Assembly: GCA_937138625.1 (NCBI GenBank)
Contig: CAKZPF010000010.1
Span: 1-64,000 of the forward strand
Direction of reading: 5' to 3'
DNA from: an uncultured Caulobacteraceae bacterium
Lineage (GTDB): Bacteria > Pseudomonadota > Alphaproteobacteria > Caulobacterales > Caulobacteraceae
DNA length: 64,000 nucleotides
The notes beneath the pieces are model-generated. The model saw nothing but the letters and a program-made list of their open reading frames with translations. It did not search any database and was not told where the DNA came from. Below are positions 37,017 to 47,491 of the stretch, piece after piece (position 1 is the stretch's first letter; every line of letters starts with the position of its first letter). The position numbers were made by a program, and so were the translations under genes.

Positions 37017-37454
37017 TTAACGGCAGTTAGCGCCCGCCTTGCGCGCCATCGCATACCGCTTGCGACGCCGTTTCTGTCGACGACGCCACTTGATGATGAT
37101 CCGCCATTTGCGCGGCAAAAAGCGCTCGGCCCGCAAAATGGATTGCCAGATCACCTGGCGTTTGCCTTTCCAGCCTTTGCGCAGAAATTTGCGGACGGGA
37201 TACATAAACCGCGGCCAGCGGCGCTTGGCCTTCACAAACTCGCGACGCGCCCAAATGGAATTGCGCAGAACCAGAATCAAACCAAAGAAGGCCAAAATGG
37301 GGCCAGGCCCAGGGCCCGGCAACAGCATGATGGGCCCCGCCACCAGCACAAGCAAAGCCCCCACCAGGAACAGCAAAAACCGCCATCCCTTGATGACATG
37401 TTTGGTGTCAAAAAGTGGTTCGTTCACCACACCGTATCCCTGGGGCCAGACCAT
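37017..37454 (-). CDS. Small membrane protein with PGPGP loop
   Basis: 145 aa. Two hydrophobic helices (FLLFLVGALLVLVAGPIMLL and ILAFFGLILVL) around a PGPGPG loop, as in the PGPGW group of small transmembrane proteins. The C-terminal half is extremely basic (KWRRRQKRRRKR) and should sit in the cytoplasm, perhaps on nucleic acid or lipid head groups. It lies 34 bases before the AT-rich gene start, on the same strand, so it is read upstream of the pair. Function unknown. Confidence 0.65.
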   Translation of the reverse strand: MVWPQGYGVVNEPLFDTKHVIKGWRFLLFLVGALLVLVAGPIMLLPGPGPGPILAFFGLILVLRNSIWARREFVKAKRRWPRFMYPVRKFLRKGWKGKRQVIWQSILRAERFLPRKWRIIIKWRRRQKRRRKRYAMARKAGANCR

Positions 37455-37560
37455 AAGTCACTATAGAAAACCTAAACTTACAAAACCACTTACAGTCTGT
37501 TCAAGATCTCCTTTGTGGCCATATGATGGCACTGGTGGCGGAAAACCGCAAACCCTGTGT

Positions 37561-39141
37561 CTAAGCCTCTGTTTTTGCCGAGGTGTCGTTGGCCATACTG
37601 GATCGCCAGCGCAATTTCGGCTGACGTGCGGCTTGGGTTTCGTCCAAGCGACGCATGGGGGCGGCCACGGGCGCAGCCTTGAAACGCTCGACTTCTCCGG
37701 CCTTTGCCTTCTCGACCAAGCCCCGAAGGGTGTCAGCAAAGGCATCAAGCGAGTCTTTTGATTCGCTCTCGGTGGGTTCGATCAACATCGCGCCCTTGAC
37801 CACCAATGGGAAGTACATGGTCATGGGATGATAGCCTTCGTCGATCATGGCCTTGGCAAAATCCAGCGTGCTGACGCCGGTGCCCGCCAAAAAGCGCTCG
37901 TCGAACAAAGCTTCGTGCATACACGGCCCGCCGGGATAAGACACGGTCATCACATCCTGCAGACGCGCCAGGATATAATTGGCGTTCAAGACCGCATCCT
38001 CGGAAGCCTGCTTCACGCCATCCGCGCCATGGGACAACATATAACTCAGGGCGCGCACATACATGCCCATCTGCCCATGGAAAGCACACAACCGACCAAA
38101 GCTTTGGTTGCCATCCTCGCCGACGTGTTCAACCACATCAAAGCCATCATCCGTTTTCACCACCCACGGCACCGGGGCAAAGGGGGCCAAGGGGGCGGAC
38201 AACACCACCGGACCGGCACCAGGACCGCCGCCGCCATGGGGCGTCGAGAAGGTCTTATGGAGATTGATGTGCATGGCATCCACACCCAGGTCACCCGGAC
38301 GCACCCGACCAGCCAAGGCGTTGAAATTGGCCCCATCGCAATAGAAATAGGCCCCAACCGCGTGCAAGGCCTCGGAAATGGCCATAATGTCCCGCTCGAA
38401 CAACCCACAGGTGTTGGGGTTGGTCAGCATCAAAGCTGCGACTTCATCACTGAGTTTGGCTTTCAGATCCTCAAAATCCACACGCCCATCTTCCGAGGCC
38501 TTGATCTCGACAACCTGATAGCCAATTTGGGCGGCCGTGGCCGGGTTGGTGCCGTGCGCCGATGAGGGCACCAGCACAATTTTGCGCTTCTCACCTTCGC
38601 CAGCGGCCTCGTGAGCGGCACGAATGGCCAACATCCCGCACAGCTCGCCGTGGGCCCCGGCTTTGGGCGACATGGCCACGGCGGGCATACCGGTCAGGGT
38701 CTTCAACCAGTGGGCCAATTCGTCAATCAAACCCAAGGCCCCCTGCACCGTCGAGACCGGCTGTAAGGGGTGAATGTCGGCAAAACCCGGCAGACGCGCC
38801 ATTTTTTCGTTCAGGCGAGGATTGTGCTTCATGGTGCACGAACCCAACGGATATAGACCCAAATCAATGGCGTAATTGTACTGTGACAAGCGCACATAAT
38901 GGCGCACGGTTTCCGGCTCCGTCAGACCTTTCAAGCCAATGCTGTCCCGGGTCAAGCTGCCAAGCACATCGTCTTCGATCTCAATTTCGGGCCAATCGGT
39001 GCCGGTGGCGTCTTCGCGGCCGGCATCAAACAGCATGGGTTCGTCTTGCAACAAACCACGACCACCCAGCATGCCCACGCCGGCGGCAATATCGTCGACG
39101 GCTTCGGGTGTGGTTTGGCGACCTTGTGAATTCATGCTCAT
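37561..39141 (-). CDS. gcvPB: Glycine dehydrogenase (decarboxylating) subunit 2
   Basis: 526 aa. PLP-dependent half of the split P protein; the PLP lysine is in [19 protein letters not shown], and [12 protein letters not shown] is a cofactor-binding segment. With GcvPA it decarboxylates glycine and loads the aminomethyl group on GcvH. Its start overlaps the gcvPA stop (ATGA). The C-terminal ~60 residues are a less conserved Ala/Glu/Lys tail. Confidence 0.96.
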   Translation of the reverse strand: MSMNSQGRQTTPEAVDDIAAGVGMLGGRGLLQDEPMLFDAGREDATGTDWPEIEIEDDVLGSLTRDSIGLKGLTEPETVRHYVRLSQYNYAIDLGLYPLGSCTMKHNPRLNEKMARLPGFADIHPLQPVSTVQGALGLIDELAHWLKTLTGMPAVAMSPKAGAHGELCGMLAIRAAHEAAGEGEKRKIVLVPSSAHGTNPATAAQIGYQVVEIKASEDGRVDFEDLKAKLSDEVAALMLTNPNTCGLFERDIMAISEALHAVGAYFYCDGANFNALAGRVRPGDLGVDAMHINLHKTFSTPHGGGGPGAGPVVLSAPLAPFAPVPWVVKTDDGFDVVEHVGEDGNQSFGRLCAFHGQMGMYVRALSYMLSHGADGVKQASEDAVLNANYILARLQDVMTVSYPGGPCMHEALFDERFLAGTGVSTLDFAKAMIDEGYHPMTMYFPLVVKGAMLIEPTESESKDSLDAFADTLRGLVEKAKAGEVERFKAAPVAAPMRRLDETQAARQPKLRWRSSMANDTSAKTEA

Positions 39142-40481
39142 GACAGCACCTCTTTCAAGCCCGCGATCAGCTGGGCGATATCATCATCGGTACACATTTC
39201 CGTGGCGGCCATCAGCATCACATCGGGCCGCTCGCCGGGTTTCAGACGGCTGAAGGGCACGCCCCCCAGGATGCGTTTGCGCGCCAGGGCCTCGGCCACC
39301 TCTTCTGCGGGTTTGGGCAGCTTGACGGCGATTTCATTGAAAAAGCGCGTGGTCAACACCTCGACCCCCGGTACGGTTTTCAAGGCCTTGGCCATCACCA
39401 GCGCATTGGCGTGATTGAGCTTGGCCAACCGCTTCAGCCCCACCTCGCCCAGCAAGGTCATATGGATGGTAAAGGCCAAGGCGCACAGCCCCGCATTGGT
39501 GCAGATGTTCGACGTGGCTTTGTCGCGGCGGATGTGTTGCTCGCGGGTGGAAAGCGTCAGCACATAGCCCTTGCGGCCATTGGCATCGACGGTTTCGCCA
39601 CAGACCCGACCGGGCATTTGCCGCACATATTTGTCCCGCGTCGCAAACAGCCCCACATAGGGCCCACCAAAATTCAGACCATTGCCGATGGACTGCCCCT
39701 CGGCCACAACAATGTCCGCCCCCATTTCGCCTGGTGGCACCATCAGCCCGAGAGACACCACCTCAGCCACCACCACGATCAGCAGCGCACCTTTTTCATG
39801 CGCGGCATCGGCAATGGCCCGCAAATCCGTGGCGGTGCCAAACACGTTTGGTGTCTGCACCACCACGCAGGCCACATCTTCGTCCAGGTGATCCAGAACA
39901 CCCGCTTCGTGGTCAAGCGCGCTGTCGCAGGCCATCAAGCTGAGGCCGGAATAGCGCGCCAAGGTGTCCATGGCCTCGGTGTATTGGGGGTGCACCCCAC
40001 CCGAGACGATGGCCTTTTTGCGGCGAGTGACGCGTGAGGCCATGATCACCGCCTCGGCGGCGGCAGTTGAGCCATCATACATCGAGGCATTGGCCACATC
40101 CATGCCCGTCAACAGCGCCACTTGGCTTTGGAACTCGAACAAGGTCTGCAGGGTACCTTGCGAAATTTCCGGCTGGTACGGGGTATAGGCCGTCAAATAT
40201 TCTGAGCGCTGAATCAAATGATCCACAGTCGCTGGCACATGGTGGCGATACGCCCCGGCCCCGCAAAAAAACGGCACGTGACCGGCCACCAGGTTTTGCT
40301 CGGCCAAGCCGCGCATATAGCGATCCACCGCCAGCTCTGATTTCTTCAGGGGCAGATCATCAATCACACCACGGCGGCGGGCCGCGGGGGGCACATCGAC
40401 AAACAGATCATCAATGCTGTCGACCCCAATGGTCTTCAGCATCTCTTGGCGATCTGTTTCGGTATGGGGCAGGTATCGCAT
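39138..40481 (-). CDS. gcvPA: Glycine dehydrogenase (decarboxylating) subunit 1
   Basis: 447 aa. [15 protein letters not shown] and [13 protein letters not shown] at the N terminus, [13 protein letters not shown] and [11 protein letters not shown] are typical of GcvPA. It has the PLP fold without the lysine. Translationally coupled to gcvPB; preceded by gcvH with 33 bases between. Split P proteins are common in many bacteria, while enteric bacteria have one chain. Confidence 0.96.
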   Translation of the reverse strand: MRYLPHTETDRQEMLKTIGVDSIDDLFVDVPPAARRRGVIDDLPLKKSELAVDRYMRGLAEQNLVAGHVPFFCGAGAYRHHVPATVDHLIQRSEYLTAYTPYQPEISQGTLQTLFEFQSQVALLTGMDVANASMYDGSTAAAEAVIMASRVTRRKKAIVSGGVHPQYTEAMDTLARYSGLSLMACDSALDHEAGVLDHLDEDVACVVVQTPNVFGTATDLRAIADAAHEKGALLIVVVAEVVSLGLMVPPGEMGADIVVAEGQSIGNGLNFGGPYVGLFATRDKYVRQMPGRVCGETVDANGRKGYVLTLSTREQHIRRDKATSNICTNAGLCALAFTIHMTLLGEVGLKRLAKLNHANALVMAKALKTVPGVEVLTTRFFNEIAVKLPKPAEEVAEALARKRILGGVPFSRLKPGERPDVMLMAATEMCTDDDIAQLIAGLKEVLS

Positions 40482-40514
40482 AGGGCACCTTATGGGTTGG
40501 GTTGACGTAACGGC

Positions 40515-40880
40515 CTAGAGGGTTTCGAGATACGCATCATAAGCGGCGCGATCCATCATCTCGTCCAAAGCCGAGGCATCGCTGACGGTGAATTTGGCAA
40601 ACCAGCCGGCCCCTTCGGGATCTTCGTTCACAGTGTGGGGGCTGTCCGCCAGGGTGTCATTTTTGGCTACCGATTGGCCGGCGAAGGGCACATAAACATC
40701 GCTGGCGGCCTTGACCGATTCCACGACCGCAAAGGCATCACCCGCGCCATAGGTGCGACCGATATCCGGCAGTTCAACATACACCACATCGCCCAACTGT
40801 TCGGCGGCGTGTTTGGTGATGCCAACGGTGGCGACATTGTCATCCAATTGGACCCATTCGTGATCTTTGGTGAATTTCAT
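40515..40880 (-). CDS. gcvH: Glycine cleavage system H protein
   Basis: 121 aa from ATG 40880, chosen for its GGAG site eight bases upstream and for the conserved MKFTKDHEWV start; the frame is open further up but without conservation. The lipoyl lysine is in VESVKAASDVY. It shuttles the aminomethyl arm among P, T and L proteins. Confidence 0.97.
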   Translation of the reverse strand: MKFTKDHEWVQLDDNVATVGITKHAAEQLGDVVYVELPDIGRTYGAGDAFAVVESVKAASDVYVPFAGQSVAKNDTLADSPHTVNEDPEGAGWFAKFTVSDASALDEMMDRAAYDAYLETL

Positions 40881-40923
40881 ACTGTTTGCTCCTGGACTGG
40901 GTAATGGTCTGTGATTGATGGGG

Positions 40924-42033
40924 TTAGCGAACAAAACTGGCGGGCACAAAGGGCATGGCGACGACCTCGGCCTCGCTTTCACGTCCGCGTACCAAAGCCT
41001 TTAGGCGGGTGCCGGGCTCGGCGCAACTGGGTTTGACATAGGCCATGGCGATGGCCCCGCCCACCGTAGGACCAAACCCGCCCGAGGTCACATGCCCCAC
41101 GGCCGTGCCCGCGGTGTCCACGACCTCGACGCCTTCGCGCGCTGGCGCGCCTGCGGTGATCTTCAGGCCCACACGCACCCGCGACGGTCCCTCGGCCCAT
41201 TCCCGCAGCACCCGCTCGGCGCCTGGAAAATCAGCACGCTCCCGACGGGATTTGCTGACGGCGAATTTCAAACCGGCCTCAACGGGTGATGTGGTGGCGT
41301 CAATGTCATGACCATATAGCGGCAATCCCGCCTCGAGGCGCAAACTGTCGCGCGCGCCCAAACCGATGGGCTGCACACGCTCATCTTGCAGCAAGGTGGC
41401 CCAAATGCGCGGGGCCTCGGCGGCGGGCACGGAAATCTCGAAACCATCCATGCCCGTATAGCCTGACCGCGACACGATGACGTCGGTGTCAAAGCCCTCA
41501 AGTGCCCGTGCATCCATAAACACCATATCGGCAACAGCCGGGATATGAGATTTCAGAACGTCCACGGCCTCGGGCCCTTGCAGGGCCACCAGCGCGCGAT
41601 CCGTCAGAATTTCCAGGGTCACACCCGCAGGCAAATGCGCGGCGATGTGATCAAAGTCACCCGCCTTGCAGGCTCCGTTGACAACGATAAAGAGCCCGTC
41701 ATCCGTGGGGCGGCTGATCATCAGGTCATCGATGATGCCGCCATCCTTGGTCATCAACAGGCTGTATTTTTGCCGACCCGGTTTCAGAACTTGCAAATCC
41801 CCAGGCACCAGAGCCTCGAAGGCTTCGGTCGCTTTGTCGCCACGCACCCAGGCTTGGCCCATGTGCGACACATCAAACAGACCGGCATGGTCGCGGCAGT
41901 GGTTATGCTCGCCCATCACGCCGGTGTATTGCACCGGCATCTGATAGCCGGCGAACGGCACCATGCGCGCACCGGCACCGACGTGGGCATCATACAAAGG
42001 GGTGTGTTTCATGGTTTCAGTGGCAGCGTCCAT
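40924..42033 (-). CDS. gcvT: Glycine cleavage system T protein (aminomethyltransferase)
   Basis: 369 aa. MKHTPLYDAHVGAGARMVPFAGYQMPVQ and the FDVSHMGQ motif near the N terminus, and the GLGARDSLRLEAGLPLYGHD block, identify GcvT. Transfers the methylene group to tetrahydrofolate and releases ammonia. First gene of gcvT-H-PA-PB, about 60 bases below the riboswitch. An internal ATG at 42012 is an alternative start. Confidence 0.97.
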   Translation of the reverse strand: MDAATETMKHTPLYDAHVGAGARMVPFAGYQMPVQYTGVMGEHNHCRDHAGLFDVSHMGQAWVRGDKATEAFEALVPGDLQVLKPGRQKYSLLMTKDGGIIDDLMISRPTDDGLFIVVNGACKAGDFDHIAAHLPAGVTLEILTDRALVALQGPEAVDVLKSHIPAVADMVFMDARALEGFDTDVIVSRSGYTGMDGFEISVPAAEAPRIWATLLQDERVQPIGLGARDSLRLEAGLPLYGHDIDATTSPVEAGLKFAVSKSRRERADFPGAERVLREWAEGPSRVRVGLKITAGAPAREGVEVVDTAGTAVGHVTSGGFGPTVGGAIAMAYVKPSCAEPGTRLKALVRGRESEAEVVAMPFVPASFVR

Positions 42034-42091
42034 AGCGTTTCCTTTCGTCAGCTTAAGGTATGAACCTTTTCGCAGAAAACGCCCCCGCTGT

Positions 42092-42248
42092 CGTGCGTAT
42101 TCCTACGCGCCTGAGAGATTTACTCCGTCGGCAAACGGCGCACACCGTTACTTTCCAGCGTCATCAAACCCGGCGGTCCTGTCACCTGAGCGTTTCCGGG
42201 GCGGTTGCGCCTTCGGTGGCGGCCTGTTCGCCGCTCTCTCCCACAGGG
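42092..42248 (-). promoter_or_regulatory. Tandem glycine riboswitch
   Basis: Read on the minus strand there are two glycine-aptamer cores in series. Aptamer 1: GGGAGAG, then CCGAAGGCGCAA, then CTCAGG (plus-strand CCTGAG at 42185-42190) and CAGGACC. Aptamer 2: GGAAAG, then GCCGACGGAGTAAATCTCTCAGG (CCTGAG at 42110-42115) and AGGAA. The order and the short linker fit the classic cooperative two-aptamer riboswitch that turns on gcv genes when glycine is plentiful. Ends at about 60 bases before gcvT. Exact ends are approximate. Confidence 0.92.
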
Positions 42249-42265
42249 GTATCGATGGGGTGTGT

Positions 42266-42297
42266 CTTGACGACTTTTTCAGCAAAAGTCAATCAAG
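42266..42297. repeat. Long imperfect hairpin between argS and the riboswitch
   Basis: Arms CTTGA-C-GACTTTT and AAAAGTC-AA-TCAAG around a 5-base loop. On the minus strand it lies just before the first aptamer and has no T run, so it is not a standard terminator. It could be an operator, an RNA stability element or a factor-dependent end for argS. Confidence 0.5.
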
Positions 42298-42338
42298 ACG
42301 GCGTGGAAAACAACGGCTGTTCACCGCCATGTGAAGGG

Positions 42339-44099
42339 CTACATCCGGTCTGGAATGTCCAAGCCCAACAGATCCAGCCCCACCGTCAACTGGCGCAAGG
42401 TTGCCGCCACCAAGGCCAAGCGAGACGGCGTTTTTTCTGGGTCCTGCAAAATTGGGCAAGCCGCATAGAATTTGGAAAAGGCCTGGGCCAAACCATAGAC
42501 ATGTTCGGCCAACACATGGGGGGCGCGCTTGTCATAGGCGCCATGCAATACATCCGAAAATCCATCCAACAGCATCACCAGATCACGCTCGGCGGGCTCG
42601 GTGATGGCAATCGCGGCTTTGGCGGCGTCTTCAAGCGTCGTGTTGGCTTTGCGCAACAGGGCCTTGGCCCGGACGGCTTGGTACAGCAAATAGGGGCCGG
42701 TTTTACCCTCAAAGGTCATGAAGCGATCGAGATCGAAGATATAATTGCTGGCGCGCCAGTTTTGCAGATCGGCAAATTTGATGGCGGCGATGGCGACCTT
42801 GTGGGCCACGTCTTCAAACTCGTCTTGCGAAAGTTCAGCACCCAGCCCGCCTTCGTGCAAACGCTCGCGGGCCTTGTCCTTGGCTTGGCTGATCAGGTCA
42901 TGCAGCTTCATGACCCCCCCAGCGCGGGTCTTGAACGGTTTGCCATCGGTGCCGTTCATCGTGCCAAAGCCAATATGCTCAAGTGCCGATTGGGCCATAA
43001 TGTTGGCCTTTTCTGCGGCGCGGAAGACCTGTTTGAAGTGATCGGCTTGGCGCTGGTCCACCACATACAAAATCAAATCCGGCCGGAACCGCCGCGCGCG
43101 ATCAATGATGGTGGCAAGATCCGTGGTGCCATAGAGCACCCCCCCATCACGCTTTTGCAAAATCAAGGGCGGTAAGCCGGGCTCTTCGCCCGGTTCCGCC
43201 ACCGGGATAACTTGCGCCCCTTGGTCTTCGATGACAATGCCGAAATCTTTCAGGTCTTGGATCATCGGCCCGATCAAAGGGTCCACATCCGACTCGCCCA
43301 TCCAGATCGAAAAGCTGACCCCCAGATCCGAAAACTCGCGATCAAGCGCCTGGCGCGTCACCGCCAAAAAATGTTGCCACAAGGCGCGATAGCCAGGATG
43401 CCCAGACTGCAAATCCGCCGTCAGTTGCCGGGCCTCGGTGGCGCGCTCTTCATCGGCCTTACAGGCCGCAGCAGCAGCGGGGTACATACGTTCGAGATCT
43501 TCGAGCGTCACCGGGCTGTGGCTAGGGTAATCGCCATCATATTGTGGATTGAAATAGGGCAAGTCCGGCTGTTCGCGCCTCAACTCCGTAATCAACATGC
43601 CCATCGGCAAGCCCCAGTCGCCCATATGGATATCGCTGGTAACCTCGTCGCCCAAAAACCGGAACAGCCGCTGCAAACTGTCACCAATGATGCTGGAGCG
43701 CAAATGCCCCACATGCATGGGCTTGGCGATGTTGGGCCCGCCAAAATCGATGATGACTTTGCGGGGCTCAACCGTTTCCGCCCCCGCCCGATGATCCTGT
43801 GCAATTTCCTGCGCGCGTGTGGCCAGGGCCGCCGCTGTCAGTTTCAAATTGATAAAACCGGGGCCTGCGATCTCGACGCCCGCAATGACCTCATCAACCG
43901 GCAAATGGCTCACCAAACGCTCGGCCAGGGCACGGGGGTTGGTCTTGGCGGCTTTGGCCGCGGCCAAAGCGCCATTGCATTGATAATCGGCCAAGTCGGG
44001 GCGGTCCGCACGCCGCACGGTGCCCAGATCCTCGTCCAATCCTTCTGCTTTGAAAGCCGCCTTGACTTTACCCTCTAGGGTATCAATCAGTCCGTTCAC
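42339..44099 (-). CDS. argS: Arginyl-tRNA synthetase
   Basis: 586 aa. Class I synthetase: the HIGH-type motif is KPMHVGHLRSSIIGD, near residue 112. The N-terminal Add-1-like region and the C-terminal anticodon-binding DALR region (YGLAQAFSKFYAACPI ... TVGLDLLGL) match ArgRS. Its start overlaps the stop of the upstream exported protein gene (ATGA), so the two are coupled. Confidence 0.95.
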   Translation of the reverse strand: MNGLIDTLEGKVKAAFKAEGLDEDLGTVRRADRPDLADYQCNGALAAAKAAKTNPRALAERLVSHLPVDEVIAGVEIAGPGFINLKLTAAALATRAQEIAQDHRAGAETVEPRKVIIDFGGPNIAKPMHVGHLRSSIIGDSLQRLFRFLGDEVTSDIHMGDWGLPMGMLITELRREQPDLPYFNPQYDGDYPSHSPVTLEDLERMYPAAAAACKADEERATEARQLTADLQSGHPGYRALWQHFLAVTRQALDREFSDLGVSFSIWMGESDVDPLIGPMIQDLKDFGIVIEDQGAQVIPVAEPGEEPGLPPLILQKRDGGVLYGTTDLATIIDRARRFRPDLILYVVDQRQADHFKQVFRAAEKANIMAQSALEHIGFGTMNGTDGKPFKTRAGGVMKLHDLISQAKDKARERLHEGGLGAELSQDEFEDVAHKVAIAAIKFADLQNWRASNYIFDLDRFMTFEGKTGPYLLYQAVRAKALLRKANTTLEDAAKAAIAITEPAERDLVMLLDGFSDVLHGAYDKRAPHVLAEHVYGLAQAFSKFYAACPILQDPEKTPSRLALVAATLRQLTVGLDLLGLDIPDRM

Positions 44100-44734
44100 T
44101 CTTGTCCTGTCCCTGCGTTGACGCGAAACCGTTTGCCCGACCGGTTATAGGCCAGTTGCTCGGGCGTCAACTCAAAGCCCAAAAGAATCTCGAAATTGCT
44201 GCCACTGATCTCTTCATTGGCGCGGGGAATGACAATGCCGTTCATTTCATCAGACAAGGTCAGGCGCACCTGGTCCGGTTGGAACTCGACGTTCATCGGC
44301 ATCCAGACCTTGTCGATCACGGCGGTGTCTTTGCGGGTCACGGCGACGAAATAGGCATACTGCTTGCGCAAACCATCTGCCTGCGGGCCACGCCCAAACG
44401 AGAAAATCGGCCGAATGGAAACCACGATGGGTTCGTCATCTTGATAGGTGCATTGGCTGTCGACCTCTTGGAACTCGGCCGTAAAGCCCACATTCTTGAC
44501 ACTGTCGGGGCCGTTCATTTCCACATAGCGCGAGGCATCCCACAGCACCTTCACCGTGGGGCATGGCCCATCGGCCGGGGCCACATAGCGCCCCAGATCG
44601 GCACCATATAGGGCCCGCTGGCGCTCTTTACGCTCACGCTCGCGTTTGGCGGCATCATCACCGCTTTGCGCCAAACTCGGTGTAGCCGACACCGCAGCGA
44701 TGACAAACGACAAGATCCAAATCCAAACGCGCAT
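44096..44734 (-). CDS. Exported hypothetical protein
   Basis: 212 aa. Signal peptide (MRVWIWILSFVIAAVSATPS, then LAQ), an Arg/Lys/Glu-rich short helix (KRERERKERQR), then a beta-rich domain with one Cys pair candidate (GPCPTV and SQCTYQ). Conserved-looking motif PTVKVLWDASRY. AAGGGG ribosome site. It precedes argS with an overlap. Periplasmic; function unknown. Confidence 0.65.
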   Translation of the reverse strand: MRVWIWILSFVIAAVSATPSLAQSGDDAAKRERERKERQRALYGADLGRYVAPADGPCPTVKVLWDASRYVEMNGPDSVKNVGFTAEFQEVDSQCTYQDDEPIVVSIRPIFSFGRGPQADGLRKQYAYFVAVTRKDTAVIDKVWMPMNVEFQPDQVRLTLSDEMNGIVIPRANEEISGSNFEILLGFELTPEQLAYNRSGKRFRVNAGTGQE

Positions 44735-44820
44735 AGGGCACCCCTTTGTTTACGTCTTGGTGTTATGGCAGCGTTCACGCCGTCTGTTAATGGGAAAGTT
44801 TCAGATTGTGGGCTTTGCCC

Positions 44821-45303
44821 CTAGGATTTGAAAATCATAAAACTGGGTTTGGCCTTGATCACCAGATAAACCCCGCAGACCAACACCAACAGCGCCAGCG
44901 AAAACAGCATGCCGTTGTCGCCTTGGGTCGCGGTGCTGGCGTCAAAGGGTGGGGTTTCGCCTTTCACTGGGAAATGTGTGATCACCCCAATCCATAACAA
45001 ATGAGACGCCACTGCCCCCGCCATCAACACAGCCGCCAAACCGCCCGCGATGTGACGCTTGCCCGGTATCCACAACAGAATCACAATGGCCATTTCCGCC
45101 AAGCCAATGCCCCAGCGGCCATAGGGTTCGAACAGCGCCACCCCTGATCGTTCAGCCAAAAGCTGGCCAAACATATACTGGCTTTCGGGTGTGCCCATAA
45201 ATTTGGGCACAAAGCCCATAAAAACAAACACGCCCGTGATGAGCAGACTGGCGATGAAGATCAGCCATTTTTCCATGGGGGATTTGTCGACCATGTCCGT
45301 CAT
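44821..45303 (-). CDS. DoxX-like small membrane protein
   Basis: 160 aa from ATG 45303, selected for AGGA seven bases upstream. Four hydrophobic helices ([64 protein letters not shown]) with the spacing of DoxX/DUF proteins. Related proteins are linked to quinone or redox functions, but nothing specific is seen. Divergent from ispH with about 54 bases between starts. Confidence 0.65.
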   Translation of the reverse strand: MTDMVDKSPMEKWLIFIASLLITGVFVFMGFVPKFMGTPESQYMFGQLLAERSGVALFEPYGRWGIGLAEMAIVILLWIPGKRHIAGGLAAVLMAGAVASHLLWIGVITHFPVKGETPPFDASTATQGDNGMLFSLALLVLVCGVYLVIKAKPSFMIFKS

Positions 45304-45357
45304 CGGCAGTCCTTTTCTGGGTTGGCAAAGTTTGGCCATAGTGTGCATAAGGGGTCC

Positions 45358-46311
45358 ATGATGACAACCCGCCCACCCCTGAAGGTTTTGTTAGCTGCCC
45401 CCCGTGGCTTTTGCGCTGGCGTGGATCGGGCGATCAAAATCGTTGAGCAAACCTTGGAAAAATATGGCGCGCCCGTTTATGTGCGCCACGAAATTGTGCA
45501 CAACGCCCATGTGGTCAAACGCCTAGAAGGCCTGGGGGCCATCTTTGTCGACGAGCTGGACGAATGCCCCGATGATCGGCCGGTGATTTTCTCGGCCCAT
45601 GGTGTGCCCAAGTCCGTCCCCGCCGAGGCCCAAAGACGGGATATGTTTTATCTCGATGCCACCTGTCCGCTGGTCTCGAAGGTGCATGTCGAGGCCGAAC
45701 GCCACCACAAGGATGGTCATCACATTTTGCTGATTGGCCATGCCGGCCACCCCGAGGTCATTGGCACCATGGGACAATTGCCCGAGGGCGCCGTCACCCT
45801 GATCGAAACCATTGCCGACGCCGAGGCCTTTGCGCCCCAAAATCTCAACCATCTGGCCTTTGTTACCCAGACCACCTTGTCGGTGGATGACACCGCCGCC
45901 ATTGTCGCGGTGCTGCAACGACGCTTTCCGCGTATTGCCGCCCCCCACAAAGAAGACATCTGTTACGCCACCACCAACCGCCAAGACGCCGTCAAAGCCA
46001 TCGCGCCCCAATGTGATTTGGTGTTGGTCATCGGCTCGCCCACCTCATCGAATTCCAAACGTTTGGTCGAGGTCGCCCTGAAGGCCGGCGCTCGCGAGGC
46101 CATGTTGCTCGATAGCCCCGATCATCTGGACTGGCAGATGCTGCGCGACGTGCAAACCCTGGGCATCACCGCCGGGGCCTCGGCGCCTGAAGACCTGACC
46201 CAGTCTTTGTTGCAGGTTTTGGCGGAACGCTTTGAAACCACTGTCGAGCCCGTCGAGGTCCACCGCGAGGATGTGACCTTCAAATTGCCCCGCGCCTTGG
46301 CCGAGGCCTGA
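45358..46311 (+). CDS. ispH: 4-hydroxy-3-methylbut-2-enyl diphosphate reductase
   Basis: 317 aa from ATG 45358 (AAGGGG just upstream). Three conserved cysteines for the [4Fe-4S] cluster: [24 protein letters not shown] and the CYAT of [15 protein letters not shown]. Catalyses the last MEP step giving IPP and DMAPP. Coupled to rnhA by a TGATG overlap. In related genomes thrB often lies between the two; it is absent here. Confidence 0.96.
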   Translation: MMTTRPPLKVLLAAPRGFCAGVDRAIKIVEQTLEKYGAPVYVRHEIVHNAHVVKRLEGLGAIFVDELDECPDDRPVIFSAHGVPKSVPAEAQRRDMFYLDATCPLVSKVHVEAERHHKDGHHILLIGHAGHPEVIGTMGQLPEGAVTLIETIADAEAFAPQNLNHLAFVTQTTLSVDDTAAIVAVLQRRFPRIAAPHKEDICYATTNRQDAVKAIAPQCDLVLVIGSPTSSNSKRLVEVALKAGAREAMLLDSPDHLDWQMLRDVQTLGITAGASAPEDLTQSLLQVLAERFETTVEPVEVHREDVTFKLPRALAEA

Positions 46312-46802
46312 TGGGCATGTCGCCGGCACCTGTGATCATCTATACCGATGGGGCTTGCAGCGGCAATCCCGGCCCCGGCGGCTGGGGCGTCAGCCTGCGC
46401 TATAACGGGCACACCAAAGACCTGAAGGGCGGCGAGGCCGAGACCACCAACAACCGTATGGAGCTGATGGCCGCCATCATGGCTCTTGAAAGTTTGAAAC
46501 GCCCCTGCCCCGTGACGCTGTATACAGACTCGAAATACGTCAAGGACGGCATCACCCAGTGGCTGCCGGGTTGGAAAGCGCGGGGCTGGAAAACGGCGGC
46601 GAAAAAACCCGTGAAAAATGCCGATTTGTGGCAACGCCTGGAGGCCGCCCAAGCGCGCCACGACGTAGACTGGCGTTGGGTCAAGGGCCATGCGGGCGAC
46701 GAAGGCAACGAGCGCGCCGACGCTCTGGCCCGCGAAGGTCTGGCTGAACACCAGGCCGAACACAACCCCATCGATCAAGCCAACGACCAAAAGACCATCT
46801 AG
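46311..46802 (+). CDS. rnhA: Ribonuclease HI
   Basis: 163 aa. Four catalytic acids can be seen: Asp in [15 protein letters not shown], Glu in [10 protein letters not shown], Asp in [12 protein letters not shown] and Asp in [11 protein letters not shown]. Degrades the RNA of RNA-DNA hybrids. Overlaps the ispH stop, and its own 3' end overlaps the convergent 230-aa gene by four bases. Confidence 0.96.
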   Translation: MGMSPAPVIIYTDGACSGNPGPGGWGVSLRYNGHTKDLKGGEAETTNNRMELMAAIMALESLKRPCPVTLYTDSKYVKDGITQWLPGWKARGWKTAAKKPVKNADLWQRLEAAQARHDVDWRWVKGHAGDEGNERADALAREGLAEHQAEHNPIDQANDQKTI

Positions 46803-47491
46803 CGCAATTGCAGATCTGGGGCAGGGTCCGTTGCCTCGGGGAACGTGGCCGTTCCACCACCGCGCAAGGGTCGGGTTTCTTCGACGATATAGGCGCGGTT
46901 GCCGGCGGCCTGTTGGGTGACGGCCTTCAGGTGCGACCGGGCCTGGGCGGTGACCAAGCGGGCGGCCTCGGCGACATCTTTCATCAATTTCAGCTCAAGC
47001 GCTCGGTTGCGATCATCACACGCCCCCAAAGTGCCCTCCCGCACCGTATAGCCATCATTGAAGGCCGCCACCAAGCTTTGGCGCAAGGGTTGGTTGTATT
47101 TGGCCTCTTGATCCAACAGCGCCTGCATGTTCAACCGCAACTCTTGAGCGTCCCGATCACGACACACCAAGCGCAGATAATGCGCCTCGCCCAGGCTGCG
47201 GGCCAGATGGATCAAAGCATCCGTAGCCTCGGGGTTGGGCCACAGCGGCCATGGATCCGACTGGGAACCCGCGCCCAAAGTCAGGGCCGAGCCCACGGCC
47301 AAATCCTCCGAGCTCAGCTCGCGATCCGTATTGTTCAGATTAACCGCTACCGGCCCGCGCGAGGTGCTGATGCGTACGCCAGGCTCGTCAGGGTCTGTCG
47401 CCTCGGGGGGCTTCATCGGCGCTTGGGCCTGGCCCGCCGTTACGGGGGCCACCACCAAGGCCAAACTGATCAGCGAGATCCAGCCCCTCAT
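46799..47491 (-). CDS. Exported hypothetical protein, TIGR02301-like
   Basis: 230 aa with a signal peptide ([19 protein letters not shown], then GQA). The core [14 protein letters not shown] ... [19 protein letters not shown] resembles an alphaproteobacterial periplasmic family catalogued as TIGR02301. The two Cys in it may pair. Coupled to the dehydrogenase upstream by a four-base overlap (47488-47491). Function unknown. Confidence 0.65.
   Translation of the reverse strand: MRGWISLISLALVVAPVTAGQAQAPMKPPEATDPDEPGVRISTSRGPVAVNLNNTDRELSSEDLAVGSALTLGAGSQSDPWPLWPNPEATDALIHLARSLGEAHYLRLVCRDRDAQELRLNMQALLDQEAKYNQPLRQSLVAAFNDGYTVREGTLGACDDRNRALELKLMKDVAEAARLVTAQARSHLKAVTQQAAGNRAYIVEETRPLRGGGTATFPEATDPAPDLQLR

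Noticed and set aside
42060-43175. Plus-strand open frame of 371 codons across the riboswitch and argS
   Set aside because: Antisense to argS and the riboswitch, and lacks conserved sequence.
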